DNA of 39,574 bases. Origin: a virus. Shown piece after piece: positions 27,246 to 36,499 of this stretch. A model generated the notes under the pieces. That model saw nothing but the letters and a program-made list of their open reading frames with translations. It did no database searches and was not told the DNA's origin. Where the stretch lies: IMG/VR virus record IMGVR_UViG_3300027852_001410, positions 1 through 39,574 of that record. One strand, 5' to 3'. A program made the translations under genes and the position numbers. The first letter of the stretch is position 1, and every line of letters begins with the position of its first letter.

Positions 27246-28475
27246 ATGGAAATTAAAAACGCAGAAGATTTGCTAAAAGCAATCGAAGCAAAAACAAAAG
27301 CAACTTTAAAAAAATATGAAGAAGAAGTTGCTGCAAATGGCGTGGCAACCCAAGCCGTTAAAGACGAATTAGTCAAAATGGAAGCACAACTAGCTAAAGC
27401 TAAAGAAGAAAAAGAAGCTTTATTCATTGAGTGGAAAGAATGGCAACAAAAAAACACTGGAAATCCAACGGGTGGCTCTAAAGTCAAAACAATGGCTCAA
27501 GAGTTAAAAGAAAATTCCGAAGATTTGAAGTCAATTGCAAAGGGCTTGTCATCAACTGAAGTCTTAATCAAAGCTGATACTGTACGTGCATCAGTTTCAG
27601 GTGATGAAAATGCACTACAGTTACCAAGCGTTGGTCAGTTAGCCCATGCGAAACTAACGGCATACGATATTTTCACAAAGATTCCAGTATCGGACTCTAA
27701 CACGGGTGGAACAATCAGATATTATGATTGGGATGACGCGACTATTGTTAGATCAGCGGCTGCAATTGCCGAAGGCGCTGTATTTCCTGAATCAACAGCT
27801 AAATTCATCAAGCGAACTTTAGAAATTGAAAAAGTTGGTGATACCTTGCCTGTATCTGAAGAGTTTTTCGAAGATGAAGCAATGTTTGCAGCTGAGTTGG
27901 GAATGTTCTTAGATACCAATGTCAAGATTAAACGCAATTCTCAAATTGTTAATGGCGATGGCGTAACACCAAATCTTAAAGGTTTAGTGACAACGGTTTC
28001 AGCATACACGGCAACAGCATCAGGTATTTCAGATGCTAATATTTATGATTTACATGTAAAGGTCTCTGAAGATATTACTGCAACAGGTGGCGCTAAATAC
28101 GCACCTAACTTTAGCTTCATGAATATCGTTGATATTAACAGAATGAAATTGAAAAAAGATGCTAATGAAAATTACATCATACCACCTTTTGTTTCAAGAG
28201 ATGGAGGCGAAGTAGCTGGCATGGTTGTATTAGAAGAAAATACAATAACAGCCAATACAATGGTAATTGGCGATAGTCGATATGGTCGAATCTATGAAAA
28301 AGAAGGTGTTACCCTATCTAGAGGCATGGTAAATGCTCAATTTGTTGAAGATATGGAAACTTTAAAAGTTCGTACAAGATTAGCGTTCCTCATTAGAGGT
28401 GCTGACGTTGGTGGCTTTAGAAAAGTTACTGATATTGATGCAGCATTGGTCCTTTTAGCAACCGTACCTGCTTAA
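27246..28475 (+). CDS. Major capsid protein (HK97 fold)
   Basis: 409 residues. The N-terminal about 100 residues are a charged coiled coil (delta/scaffold domain, AKAKEEKEALFIEWKEWQQK) likely removed by the protease. The mature part has E-loop and P-domain patterns (GGTIRYYDWDDATI, VGDTLPVSEEFFEDE, VNGDGVTPNLKGLV, RTRLAFLIRGADVGGF). A strong terminator follows 21 nt after the stop. Confidence 0.95.
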   Translation: MEIKNAEDLLKAIEAKTKATLKKYEEEVAANGVATQAVKDELVKMEAQLAKAKEEKEALFIEWKEWQQKNTGNPTGGSKVKTMAQELKENSEDLKSIAKGLSSTEVLIKADTVRASVSGDENALQLPSVGQLAHAKLTAYDIFTKIPVSDSNTGGTIRYYDWDDATIVRSAAAIAEGAVFPESTAKFIKRTLEIEKVGDTLPVSEEFFEDEAMFAAELGMFLDTNVKIKRNSQIVNGDGVTPNLKGLVTTVSAYTATASGISDANIYDLHVKVSEDITATGGAKYAPNFSFMNIVDINRMKLKKDANENYIIPPFVSRDGGEVAGMVVLEENTITANTMVIGDSRYGRIYEKEGVTLSRGMVNAQFVEDMETLKVRTRLAFLIRGADVGGFRKVTDIDAALVLLATVPA

Positions 28476-28496
28476 GTCTAGTTATTTGAACTTAAC

Positions 28497-28524
28497 AAAG
28501 GCAGCTTAGTAGCTGCCTTTTTTT
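28497..28524 (+). terminator. Strong intrinsic terminator after the capsid gene
   Basis: Ten-bp stem AAAGGCAGCT / AGCTGCCTTT with loop TAGT and seven T. Inside the late operon. Confidence 0.88.
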
Positions 28525-28537
28525 ATTGGAAAAGAAT

Positions 28538-28762
28538 ATGTATAAAGCAAAAAAAGATTTTAATTGTGCCGTTTTAGGCGGGTTTACCAAAGACCAAGAA
28601 GTTGAAGAGTCTGAAAGAGCTGAACAACTTCATCGCTTGGGTTATCTTGAAAAATTAACTGTCGAAACCAAGGTCGTAGAAGAAGAAGTCGAAACCAAGG
28701 TCGTAAAAAGAAAACCAGCCAAAAGAAAACCAGTCCAAAGAAAAACAAAATCCAAAAAATAA
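28538..28762 (+). CDS. Small basic-tailed protein (74 aa)
   Basis: ATG 28538. N-terminal part MYKAKKDFNCAVLGGFTKDQ ... AEQLHRLGYL, then a tail made of two ETKVV repeats and a Lys/Arg-rich end (KRKPAKRKPVQRKTKSKK). The DNA repeats GTCGAAACCAAGGTCGTA twice. The N-terminal part aligns with the next gene (AK.DF...G..TK....E.....H.LGY). These head-region proteins are of unknown role; capsid decoration or DNA contact is a guess. Confidence 0.7.
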   Translation: MYKAKKDFNCAVLGGFTKDQEVEESERAEQLHRLGYLEKLTVETKVVEEEVETKVVKRKPAKRKPVQRKTKSKK

Positions 28763-28782
28763 CAATCAATCCAGGATAAATT

Positions 28783-28992
28783 ATGAACAAAAATTATTAT
28801 ATAGCAAAAGTTGATTTCCAAAGACCAGGCTTTGGGAATGTAACAAAAGGCGACATGTTTGAAAAGACACCTCAATCCGACCATATGAAATCATTGGGTT
28901 ATTTTGTAAAAAATCCTGATTTTGATGATGTTAAAGTCAAAGATGTTGGTACAAAGCCAGCGGCAACCAAGCAAAAAACTGCTAAGAAGTAA
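28783..28992 (+). CDS. Small basic-tailed protein (69 aa), paralogue of the previous one
   Basis: NKNYYIAKVDFQRPGFGNVT, then KGDMFEKTPQSDHMKSLGYF, then a Lys/Thr/Ala-rich tail. Same plan as the preceding gene. AGGA is 8 nt before the ATG. No family name recognised. Confidence 0.7.
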   Translation: MNKNYYIAKVDFQRPGFGNVTKGDMFEKTPQSDHMKSLGYFVKNPDFDDVKVKDVGTKPAATKQKTAKK

Positions 28993-28994
28993 AG

Positions 28995-29543
28995 ATGATT
29001 AACTCTCATATTGCATCAAGTGTTAATGGAACATATCCAGTAACTCTTGATGAGGCCAGAGATATATTAGAAATTGTTGACACACGACATAATTCAAAAA
29101 TTAATATGCTGATAGCCGCAGCGACTTCAAAAGCTGAAAATTATACTGGCCAATATTTTGTAAGTAGGTCGGTTGTATTTAATCTTGATAGATTGTACTC
29201 AAAAATAAAATTACCAATTCATCCAATAACTTCAATCAACAGTATTGAATATTTGTCTGAAGGAAATTTTGTGAATCTTGATGCAACTGAATATGAAACT
29301 GATGTAAATGCGTTCCCTCCATTTATTAAAATATTAAATATACCAAATTCCGACACCGTCACTAATGCAATAAAGATAACCGCAACTGCCGGCTATCCTA
29401 CAATTGAATTAATTCCTGATGATGTTAAACAGGCAATATTGTTTTTTGTATATCAATCATTCCTGAATCGTGGGAACAATGATGACCAAGTTGATAAAAC
29501 CTTCAAAGACATGCTTTATTCATATAGATACATGAAATTATGA
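28995..29543 (+). CDS. Head-tail connector (gp6-like)
   Basis: 182 residues. VTLDEARDILEIVDTRHNSK, LIAAATSKAENYTGQYF, PIHPITSINSIEYL and DDVKQAILFFVYQSFLNRGN fit the phage connector/DUF family that sits under the portal. ATGA overlap with the next gene. Confidence 0.88.
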   Translation: MINSHIASSVNGTYPVTLDEARDILEIVDTRHNSKINMLIAAATSKAENYTGQYFVSRSVVFNLDRLYSKIKLPIHPITSINSIEYLSEGNFVNLDATEYETDVNAFPPFIKILNIPNSDTVTNAIKITATAGYPTIELIPDDVKQAILFFVYQSFLNRGNNDDQVDKTFKDMLYSYRYMKL

Positions 29544-29875
29544 TCAAGATAAAACCCTCTTTATTAAGGCATACAGCAACAATCCAAAGGAAAGTTTCAT
29601 CTAAAGACTCCGAAGGCTTGGAAAGCTATGAATGGGAAGATGTGCATACAGAAGTTCCATGCAGGGTAAAGAGTATCAGTGGGAGCGAGATGCTTTCATC
29701 AAATCAACTAATAAATCAAATAATTTCAGAAATAACCATTCATCATATAAGTCCAATTGATCCATCAATGAGAATAGTTGTTAATAACAAGAACAATTAT
29801 ATTAAATCAATCATGCCTGATGAATATGACAATATGTTCTTTAAAATCATGACTCAGCAAAACTTTAATGAGTGA
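29540..29875 (+). CDS. Head closure protein (head-tail adaptor)
   Basis: 111 residues. LLRHTATIQRKVSSKDSEGL, then WEDVHTEVPCRVKSISGSEM, fit the SPP1 gp16/HK97 gp7-type head-tail joining family: small beta-barrel that closes the connector. Overlaps on both sides. Confidence 0.88.
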   Translation: MIKIKPSLLRHTATIQRKVSSKDSEGLESYEWEDVHTEVPCRVKSISGSEMLSSNQLINQIISEITIHHISPIDPSMRIVVNNKNNYIKSIMPDEYDNMFFKIMTQQNFNE

Positions 29876-30329
29876 ATTAGTAAAACTTGAAGGGCTTGAA
29901 GAAACAACCAGAAATATGCTCAAGTTTAATACTAGATTTGATAAGAATGTTGTAGCAATCTCATTAAGAAAAGGGGCAAATATTATAAAAGCCCAGGCTA
30001 TAGAAAATGCACCACATGATCCATCTCCTGATGGGGTTCATATTAAAAAAGATATAAAAGTAAGGAGAGATCCAAGGCCTCAGTCTCAAGGAATGACGGA
30101 AATAATGTATGTAAAGCCATACGGGAAAAAAGGAAACAGAAAGTGGGGCAAAAAAAGAATCAAGTCAACAAGACAGTATTGGCATATTGTGGAATTTGGA
30201 AGCATCAAACATAAAGGAAAAAGGTATATGACAAGAGCTTGGGAATCAAAAAAAATTGAAGCACACAATGCAATATTAAATGACCTAAAAAAACAAGTTG
30301 AAAAACAAGTAACAAGAATAAAAAAATGA
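29868..30329 (+). CDS. HK97 gp10-family tail completion protein
   Basis: 153 residues. LEGLEETTRNMLKFNTRFDK, RKGANIIKAQAIENAPHDP, then HIVEFGSIKHKGKRYMTRAW, typical of the family. It joins head and tail with its neighbours. Confidence 0.92.
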   Translation: MSELVKLEGLEETTRNMLKFNTRFDKNVVAISLRKGANIIKAQAIENAPHDPSPDGVHIKKDIKVRRDPRPQSQGMTEIMYVKPYGKKGNRKWGKKRIKSTRQYWHIVEFGSIKHKGKRYMTRAWESKKIEAHNAILNDLKKQVEKQVTRIKK

Positions 30330-30676
30330 GCATTTACACCACATTAATCAACAATACCGATGTAACAGATATTGTTGGTGAAAACATTCATACTTCACAG
30401 GCTCCTGATAACGCACAAGCTCCTTATATTATTTTGGAACACATAACCGGCACTCCTGAAAACTATACTGACGAACCGCCAGATGCTGACTATCTAAGAG
30501 TGGCAATAAAATGCATCGGTAATACTCAAGTTGAATCTATTTCATTATATAAAAAAACTAGAACAGCCCTTGCCTTGATTGGTTACGAAAAACTGCGCTC
30601 AGATTATGGAGAATTTGATAAAAGTACAAAATTGTACTTAACCACATTTGATTTTAGTAATTGGGAAAACAGATAA
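30326..30676 (+). CDS. Tail terminator-like protein (DUF3168)
   Basis: 116 residues. IYTTLINNTDVTDIVGENIH, APYIILEHITGTPENYTDEP, then VAIKCIGNTQVESISLYKKT, with a closing RSDYGEFDKST..LYLTTFDF. The family caps the tail tube. ATGA with gp10-like gene. Confidence 0.88.
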   Translation: MSIYTTLINNTDVTDIVGENIHTSQAPDNAQAPYIILEHITGTPENYTDEPPDADYLRVAIKCIGNTQVESISLYKKTRTALALIGYEKLRSDYGEFDKSTKLYLTTFDFSNWENR

Positions 30677-30700
30677 CTCCAATTGCATAGGTCGATACAC

Positions 30701-30724
30701 AACCCGCTTAACGCGGGTTTTTTT
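30701..30724 (+). terminator. Intrinsic terminator upstream of the tail tube gene
   Basis: AACCCGC, loop TTAAC, GCGGGTT, then T-run. Confidence 0.85.
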
Positions 30725-30768
30725 ATGCCCGCAATTTCGCAGGCGAATATTAATAGAGGTAAATTATT

Positions 30769-31263
30769 ATGGCTTTAGTACTTACTCAAGGCTCTGCGTT
30801 ATTCTTTTTAGATGATAGTGACGCGAACAACGAAGTCCGCAAAATCAAGGGCATAACAAACATGGGTTCATTCAGCCCAAGTGTAACAAAAATCCCAGCA
30901 ACTGATTTGGACTCAGTAGCGGTTGAATCGATTTTAGGGCTGATTGACAATGGTTCTATTACATACGGTTATAACTTTCATGCAGATGATGCTTCTCAAG
31001 CTGCTGTAAAAGGGAAAGAAGGTTCATCAACCAACTACAGATTTGTGCAATGCGCAGGAGATGGCACGGTTATCCCTGTTTACAGCACACCTGGCATACC
31101 TGGAGGAACTTTCACTTTACCTACAAATGCAGAGCGCACTAGTTGGGATTATATGGCAGGAGTTGAATCAATGACAACTGGTGGCGGTACTGATGATGCG
31201 TATCGTGGAGATCTTAATTTATCCGTTTCAGGTGCAGTTACATTAACACGTAAAAACGCCTAA
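30769..31263 (+). CDS. Major tail tube protein
   Basis: 164 residues. ALVLTQGSALFFLDDSDANN, KIKGITNMGSFSPSVTKIPA, TDLDSVAVESILGL, and SWDYMAGVESMTTGGGTDDA match tail tube proteins of siphoviruses. It has its own strong ribosome binding site (GAGGT) and is preceded by a terminator, which would tune its expression. Confidence 0.88.
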   Translation: MALVLTQGSALFFLDDSDANNEVRKIKGITNMGSFSPSVTKIPATDLDSVAVESILGLIDNGSITYGYNFHADDASQAAVKGKEGSSTNYRFVQCAGDGTVIPVYSTPGIPGGTFTLPTNAERTSWDYMAGVESMTTGGGTDDAYRGDLNLSVSGAVTLTRKNA

Positions 31264-31276
31264 TAAACCAACTTAA

Positions 31277-31298
31277 AAGAGCGGGGAAACTCGCTCTT
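31277..31298. repeat. Hairpin after tail tube gene
   Basis: AAGAGCG / CGCTCTT with an 8-nt loop. No T-run follows, so it is more likely an mRNA-end stabiliser or pause site than a terminator. Confidence 0.5.
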
Positions 31299-31321
31299 AA
31301 ATTAAACAGAAGAATCAAAAT

Positions 31322-31720
31322 ATGAACTTAGAAGAATATACAAAAAAAACCAGAACCACAGAATTAAGCGTTAGCCATCGAGGAAAAGATATTACATTCC
31401 ATATCAAGCCGCTTATGTCAGGTGATCAAGAAGTTATATTGGAAGGACTTGGTGATTTAATGTCCATACAAGGCAAATCACAAGCAGCAGAAAAAGAAGG
31501 CAAGTTATATATTCCTACCGGCCAAGAGTTTAAAGATTTACAAACATATGATCGTAAAGTTACACAATTTGTATTGTGTAATAGCGAAGGGAAAAGGTCA
31601 TATAACTCTTATGCGTCAATGGTAGGCAAAATAGAATCAAATTTATTAACAAAAATATCTGACAAGATTAAAGATGAGTTAGAAACACCAGAAGATACAG
31701 AATCTGCTGAGGGAAACTAA
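31322..31720 (+). CDS. Tail assembly chaperone (lambda gpG-like)
   Basis: 132 residues. LEEYTKKTRTTELSVSHRGK, ITFHIKPLMSGDQEVILEGL and FKDLQTYDRKVTQFVLCNSE, then an acidic end. It coats the tape measure before tail polymerisation. The heptamer GGGAAAC precedes its stop at exactly the slippery frame. Confidence 0.85.
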   Translation: MNLEEYTKKTRTTELSVSHRGKDITFHIKPLMSGDQEVILEGLGDLMSIQGKSQAAEKEGKLYIPTGQEFKDLQTYDRKVTQFVLCNSEGKRSYNSYASMVGKIESNLLTKISDKIKDELETPEDTESAEGN

Positions 31721-32043
31721 CGAAATCCGCAAGACTAAGGTTCCTTATTGGCCTTGCGGACAGACACGGAAAATCACTTACTGAAGTATTAACAACTTAT
31801 CCAGCATGGGAAGTGCCTTATTGGGAAGTACAGTGCTCAAAAGAAGGAAACCATACAGGAAAATCAAGTGAGGTTCTACTTGCACAAATTTTATCCTACC
31901 TAGAAAGATACTTTACTAAATCAAAAAGAAAAGTTGATGAAATCATGCTATCAAATAAGTGGGAACTACCTCAGAAAGAAATCAGCGAAGAAGAAAACAT
32001 AGATCAAATCACAGCAATGTTCGGGAATATAAATGTTAAGTAA
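31322..32043 (+). CDS. G-T fusion tail assembly chaperone by -1 frameshift
   Basis: Predicted 240-residue product: 132 codons in frame 0, then a -1 shift at G GGA AAC (31711-31717) into a 108-residue extension (LTKSARLRFLIGLADRHGKS, PYWEVQCSKEGNHTGKSS, SYLERYFTKSKRKVDEI). A stem TCCGCAAG/CTTGCGGA (31726-31733 with 31753-31760) begins 8 nt after the heptamer, the ideal spacing. The extension has no convincing start of its own (GTG 31813 falls in mid-domain), so it is probably made only as the fusion, as in lambda gpGT. Confidence 0.85.
31711..31760 (+). promoter_or_regulatory. Programmed -1 frameshift signal
   Basis: Slippery GGGAAAC in X-XXY-YYZ frame, 8-nt spacer, 8-bp perfect stem with a 19-nt loop. 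The zero-frame stop TAA (31718-31720) is directly after the heptamer. Confidence 0.87.
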
Positions 32044-35000
32044 TAGAATCGGCAACATGGCTATTCAGCTAGGCCTTAATCTTACAAAGTTTACTAGCGA
32101 TTGGAAACGTGCAGCGCGTGACAATAAAAAACACGCCAAAAAAATGCGTCAAGATTTAGAAAAATCTATGAAAGCAATGGCTGCCGCAACAGCTAGTGCA
32201 ACCGCAGCCCTTGCATTGATGGTAAATAAGACAGCTAAGACAGGTGATCAATTATCCAAAATGTCACAAAAACTTGGTGTTGGTGTTGATTTTCTGAGCA
32301 AGTATGATTTTATTGCTGGACAAGCTGGTACCAATCTTGAAACCGTTGGTACTGCCGTTAAAAAGATGGAAAAAAGCATCAATGATGCAAACAATGGATT
32401 AACAACCTCAATACGTGCCTTTGATTCACTAGGCATATCATTAGATACACTCAATCAACTCTCACCTGAAGAACAATTCAAACTGCTTTCAGAAGCAATG
32501 GGCAAGGTAGAAACCCAAAGCGTCAAAACAGGTGCTGCTATGGATATTTTCGGACGTGCCGGTACTGAATTAATTCCGATGTTTGAAATGTCAACGGCTG
32601 AAATGAACAAGCTGAACGATGCCAATGAAAGGTTTGGCGCAGTTGTTAGTGATATTCAAGCAAATTCCGCAGTTCAATTTACAGATGCTTTAGACGCACT
32701 ACAAAGAAACGCAGAAGGCTTTAGCAATACATTATCATTTGCGCTAATGCCAGCGTTAACTGAAATTATAAGCCAGTTTAATGACAGCACCATTCGTGAT
32801 GCTGATGATGATTGGCAAGGTCTTCAAACAACCTTGGCTAGTGTATATGGCGGTGTTTTATTGGTTAAAGGTGCATTTGAGACAGTTGGGAATGCATTAG
32901 GTCAAATAGCTGCAAAAACTGTAGATTCATTTGTGTTAATGGCAACAGGCCTAGAGTCTTTTATTAAAAGAGTTCATCGAGGATCTGCAATTATTGCGAG
33001 TTCTTTTTCGGATGATGCAGCAGCTACCGTAATAGAGTTAGACAATGAAATAGCGGCTCTTGATGCAAAATGGGAAAGCTTATATGCCACAATAGCCAGT
33101 GCCCCCGACACAACCATACTGCAAGACACATCAAAAATATTCGAAGACATATTCAAAAAAATAGACAAGGTTAAAAATGCTTATTCTAAAAACACTAAAG
33201 AATTTAAAAAAGGTGATAATCAATTAAAAAACACAGCTAAAGGCATTGGTGAAATAGGAAAACAAGCAGGCCTAACAGAAAAGGAATTAAATAAGTTAGA
33301 TAAAGATTTTAGTTCAATAATCGATAAATATTTAACACCGCTTGAAAGATTGGAAAACCAATTCCATTCTGAAATAGACACTATTGACAAGTGGTTAAGT
33401 CAACAAGAAGATTTTAGTACAGCAATGGTTACTGCAGCAAATCTTTCAAATGCAGCAAACGAAGCTTATGAAGCTGGTAAAAAAGCCATAGAAGAACAAT
33501 TAACGCCTTACGAAGAATTAATTAAATCAATGAAAACTGAACTTGATTTAATTGGCAAGAAAGGTCCGGAACTAGATCGAGCAATTGCAGTCCAGGAACT
33601 TGCAAGAGCAGGGATAATTAAGACTGCGGACAATCAAGATGAATACAATAGAAAACTAGCTGAATATTTAGGTTTATTAGAACAAATAAACTCAGAAAAT
33701 GGAATATTTGGTGATGGAATAAATAGCTTTGGCGATTTACTAGGCAAAGCATTCGAGGGCGGGAACTTCTTCGATGATATGAAAAAAGGATTTGATAACA
33801 TGTTTAATCATGCTGAGAATAGAGCTGAAAACATGGCACAAGGATTTGCTGAGATTGCAAACTTTGCACAATCTGCAATTGATAGCTTTGATTCACACTC
33901 TGGCAAGGATGATGTTGGTCAGGCTTTGGCGACAATTAATGATATTGCTTCATCAGGGGCATTAGGTCCTATTGCACAAGCTGTATCTCAAGTAGCAACA
34001 TTTGTTGATGCAATAACTGGCGGCCGATTATTTGGAACTGATTACGCATTAGAATCAGCACAAACAAACTATAGTATAGATCAATCAGGCGGAGGTGGTT
34101 CGCAATCACAAACAAATGTTAGACAGCGTTCATTGTTTCGTGGTCGTCAATGGGAAACAATTACAAGCGATTTAGAAAGCTCTGCACAACAAGCAATAGA
34201 TAGTTTATTCAATCAAGTTGGCAGTATATTTGATGCCAGTGCATTAGCTGTTGGAAGTAGTTTAACAGATATTGTTTCAGGTGCATTTGAACAACAATTT
34301 GATGCTGATGGTAATTTAACAAGTGAAATATCAACAATTCTTGGACGTACATACAACGAAGATTTTGCAGGGTTTTCACAAAGATTAATTGCTGAAAATA
34401 TAATATCTGTATTAGATAGCGTATTGCCACAAGTCGAACAAGAAGTTACATCTTTTGTCGGTGGTTTTGATAGAGAGTTTGGTGGCATTATTGGCGGAGA
34501 ATTTACAAGCACTCAATTGGTAGGTGAAGCTACAGCATTAGCAGAACAATTCAGAAGTCAAGGAGCTGAAGCATTGTTAGATTTTGCCAATTATGCTTTG
34601 CAAGCCGTTGCAGATATTCAGTCAGGAAATGAATTACTGCTGTCATTGACCGATACCACAGGATTGATTCAGGAACTAGCAACATCAAACGAAACACTCA
34701 CAGAAACATATGCACGGGTATCAAGTTCAACACAGTTACTCGAATCATCACTAGAAATAATAGGCCAATCACTTGATTTAACCCGCGATCAATTTATTCG
34801 ATTTTCTGTTGATATTACAGAAGCCGCAGGAGGTGTTGAACAAGCAGCTGGACTATGGCAATCATATTTCGATACATTCTACAGCACTCAAGAATTATTA
34901 GATCAAGCCATTGCCAGTGCTACAGCTAATCGAGATGATTTACTTGCCGGACTAGGTATTGAACCAATCACACCTGAAGCCTTTAGAAATTTATTCGAAT

Positions 35001-36499
35001 CAGTTCTACCAACATTGTCAGCAGATGCAATTGTTCAGTGGCTACAAGCCGCCGACGCAATTGGTGTAGTCATAGACTTAACAGCAGATTTGACAGCCGC
35101 ACAGGAACAACAAGCCGAAGATTTAGCGGCAATGATGAGTGATATATCATCAGCAATGGAAGATATGGACTTATCACCTTTTGCCAAATCATTAAAAGAT
35201 ATTAAAGACGCCTTTAATGACCAAATAGCAGCAGCGCGAAAACTTGGAGCATCAGAAAAAGAATTGGCAATGATTCAACGCTATGCAACGCGCCAAATTA
35301 AACAAGCAATTGCAGAACTAGAAAACACAATATCGTCATCGATAACAGATTTATATGGTTCCAGTCTTGATGCTATAGAAAATCAAATTTCTGCATTAGA
35401 AGAACAACAGTCATTATCACAGCAAGTTGCACAAGAAAACATACAAAGGTACCAGGCAGAACTTGCGGCTATTAAAAATATTCATGATTATGTTGATTCA
35501 TTACTTCTCAATTCAACATTAACACCATTAAATTTAGGCCAACAATTAAATGAAGCACAATCTCAATTTGATGCTTTGTACGCTAAAGGCAAAAGCGGTG
35601 ACGTTGAAGCATTAAATGCTTTACCAGGAATAGCGAGTACATTATTAAGTCTAGGGCGCGAGAACTATGCAAGCTCTCAAGGATATACTGATTTATTTGA
35701 TTCTGTTAGAGGCCAACTTTCAAGCCTTGGTATCTCTGGCTCGGAGCCATCTGTTCCGGCTAATTACGCCGATCCAAGATTGCTGGATCTACAAGAGCAA
35801 CAAAGAGTTTTATTAGAGCAAATAGCGACAGGTGAAAGATTCACTGAAGTATTGGCATTAGCTGACCAAATCGCAGAACTAACAAGCGTAACAGGCGAGT
35901 CGTTTACAGGTTTAGCTGATAGACTCGGTTTGCCAATCGAACAATTTATTACAGATTTAGGTGTCAATCTTGAAACATTAACAATTGATACCGCTGTTGC
36001 ACTTGCAGACGTTGCGCAATTATTAGGAATCGAATTAACTGAATTAGCTGATAGTGTTGGTGTATCTCTTGGTGATTTAGCAGATGCAAATAGTTTGTTA
36101 AATGATGCTCTAGAAACAACAATATCAGGACTTCCAACAGGAATACAAACCGAACTTACACCCTTACTGCAAAATGTCGAAAACGCAGCTGATGGAACAG
36201 CGCAAGTTGATGCATTAACAACATTAAGCAGCTATGTTGATAACTTAGCTGATGATCAACGTGATGCACTTGCACCATATTTTGAGCAAATAGATCCAAC
36301 AACAGATGCACAACGTCAAATCGACTCAATGACATCTATAAATAACACAAATGAAAAAATTGTTAATAGTGTTGATAAAACTACTCAAGCAATAATTGCA
36401 GAACAAGCCGAAACCCAATTACAAATTGGGCTGGTACGAGATGAAATAGAAGACTTAGTTAAAGAAATTAGAAATCTAGCAAGTCAGGCGGCTGCATAA
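32033..36499 (+). CDS. Tape measure protein
   Basis: 1488 residues, by far the largest gene. The PhageMin_Tail-type domain is near the start (TAKTGDQLSKMSQKLGVGVD, MGKVETQSVKTGAAMDIFGR). Long coiled and hydrophobic segments follow. Near residues 1285-1370 is a degenerate repeat (TGLADRLGLPIEQFITDLGV, LLGIELTELADSVGVSLGDL). At about 0.15 nm per residue the tail would be roughly 220 nm. It overlaps the chaperone frame by 11 nt; ATG 32057 is an alternative start. Gln/Ala-rich composition is normal for the family. Confidence 0.93.
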   Translation: MLSNRIGNMAIQLGLNLTKFTSDWKRAARDNKKHAKKMRQDLEKSMKAMAAATASATAALALMVNKTAKTGDQLSKMSQKLGVGVDFLSKYDFIAGQAGTNLETVGTAVKKMEKSINDANNGLTTSIRAFDSLGISLDTLNQLSPEEQFKLLSEAMGKVETQSVKTGAAMDIFGRAGTELIPMFEMSTAEMNKLNDANERFGAVVSDIQANSAVQFTDALDALQRNAEGFSNTLSFALMPALTEIISQFNDSTIRDADDDWQGLQTTLASVYGGVLLVKGAFETVGNALGQIAAKTVDSFVLMATGLESFIKRVHRGSAIIASSFSDDAAATVIELDNEIAALDAKWESLYATIASAPDTTILQDTSKIFEDIFKKIDKVKNAYSKNTKEFKKGDNQLKNTAKGIGEIGKQAGLTEKELNKLDKDFSSIIDKYLTPLERLENQFHSEIDTIDKWLSQQEDFSTAMVTAANLSNAANEAYEAGKKAIEEQLTPYEELIKSMKTELDLIGKKGPELDRAIAVQELARAGIIKTADNQDEYNRKLAEYLGLLEQINSENGIFGDGINSFGDLLGKAFEGGNFFDDMKKGFDNMFNHAENRAENMAQGFAEIANFAQSAIDSFDSHSGKDDVGQALATINDIASSGALGPIAQAVSQVATFVDAITGGRLFGTDYALESAQTNYSIDQSGGGGSQSQTNVRQRSLFRGRQWETITSDLESSAQQAIDSLFNQVGSIFDASALAVGSSLTDIVSGAFEQQFDADGNLTSEISTILGRTYNEDFAGFSQRLIAENIISVLDSVLPQVEQEVTSFVGGFDREFGGIIGGEFTSTQLVGEATALAEQFRSQGAEALLDFANYALQAVADIQSGNELLLSLTDTTGLIQELATSNETLTETYARVSSSTQLLESSLEIIGQSLDLTRDQFIRFSVDITEAAGGVEQAAGLWQSYFDTFYSTQELLDQAIASATANRDDLLAGLGIEPITPEAFRNLFESVLPTLSADAIVQWLQAADAIGVVIDLTADLTAAQEQQAEDLAAMMSDISSAMEDMDLSPFAKSLKDIKDAFNDQIAAARKLGASEKELAMIQRYATRQIKQAIAELENTISSSITDLYGSSLDAIENQISALEEQQSLSQQVAQENIQRYQAELAAIKNIHDYVDSLLLNSTLTPLNLGQQLNEAQSQFDALYAKGKSGDVEALNALPGIASTLLSLGRENYASSQGYTDLFDSVRGQLSSLGISGSEPSVPANYADPRLLDLQEQQRVLLEQIATGERFTEVLALADQIAELTSVTGESFTGLADRLGLPIEQFITDLGVNLETLTIDTAVALADVAQLLGIELTELADSVGVSLGDLADANSLLNDALETTISGLPTGIQTELTPLLQNVENAADGTAQVDALTTLSSYVDNLADDQRDALAPYFEQIDPTTDAQRQIDSMTSINNTNEKIVNSVDKTTQAIIAEQAETQLQIGLVRDEIEDLVKEIRNLASQAAA

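Noticed and set aside
31813-32043. Stand-alone 76-residue gene
   Set aside because: Its GTG start is in mid-domain without a ribosome site; the frame is better explained as the -1 frameshift extension of the tail chaperone.
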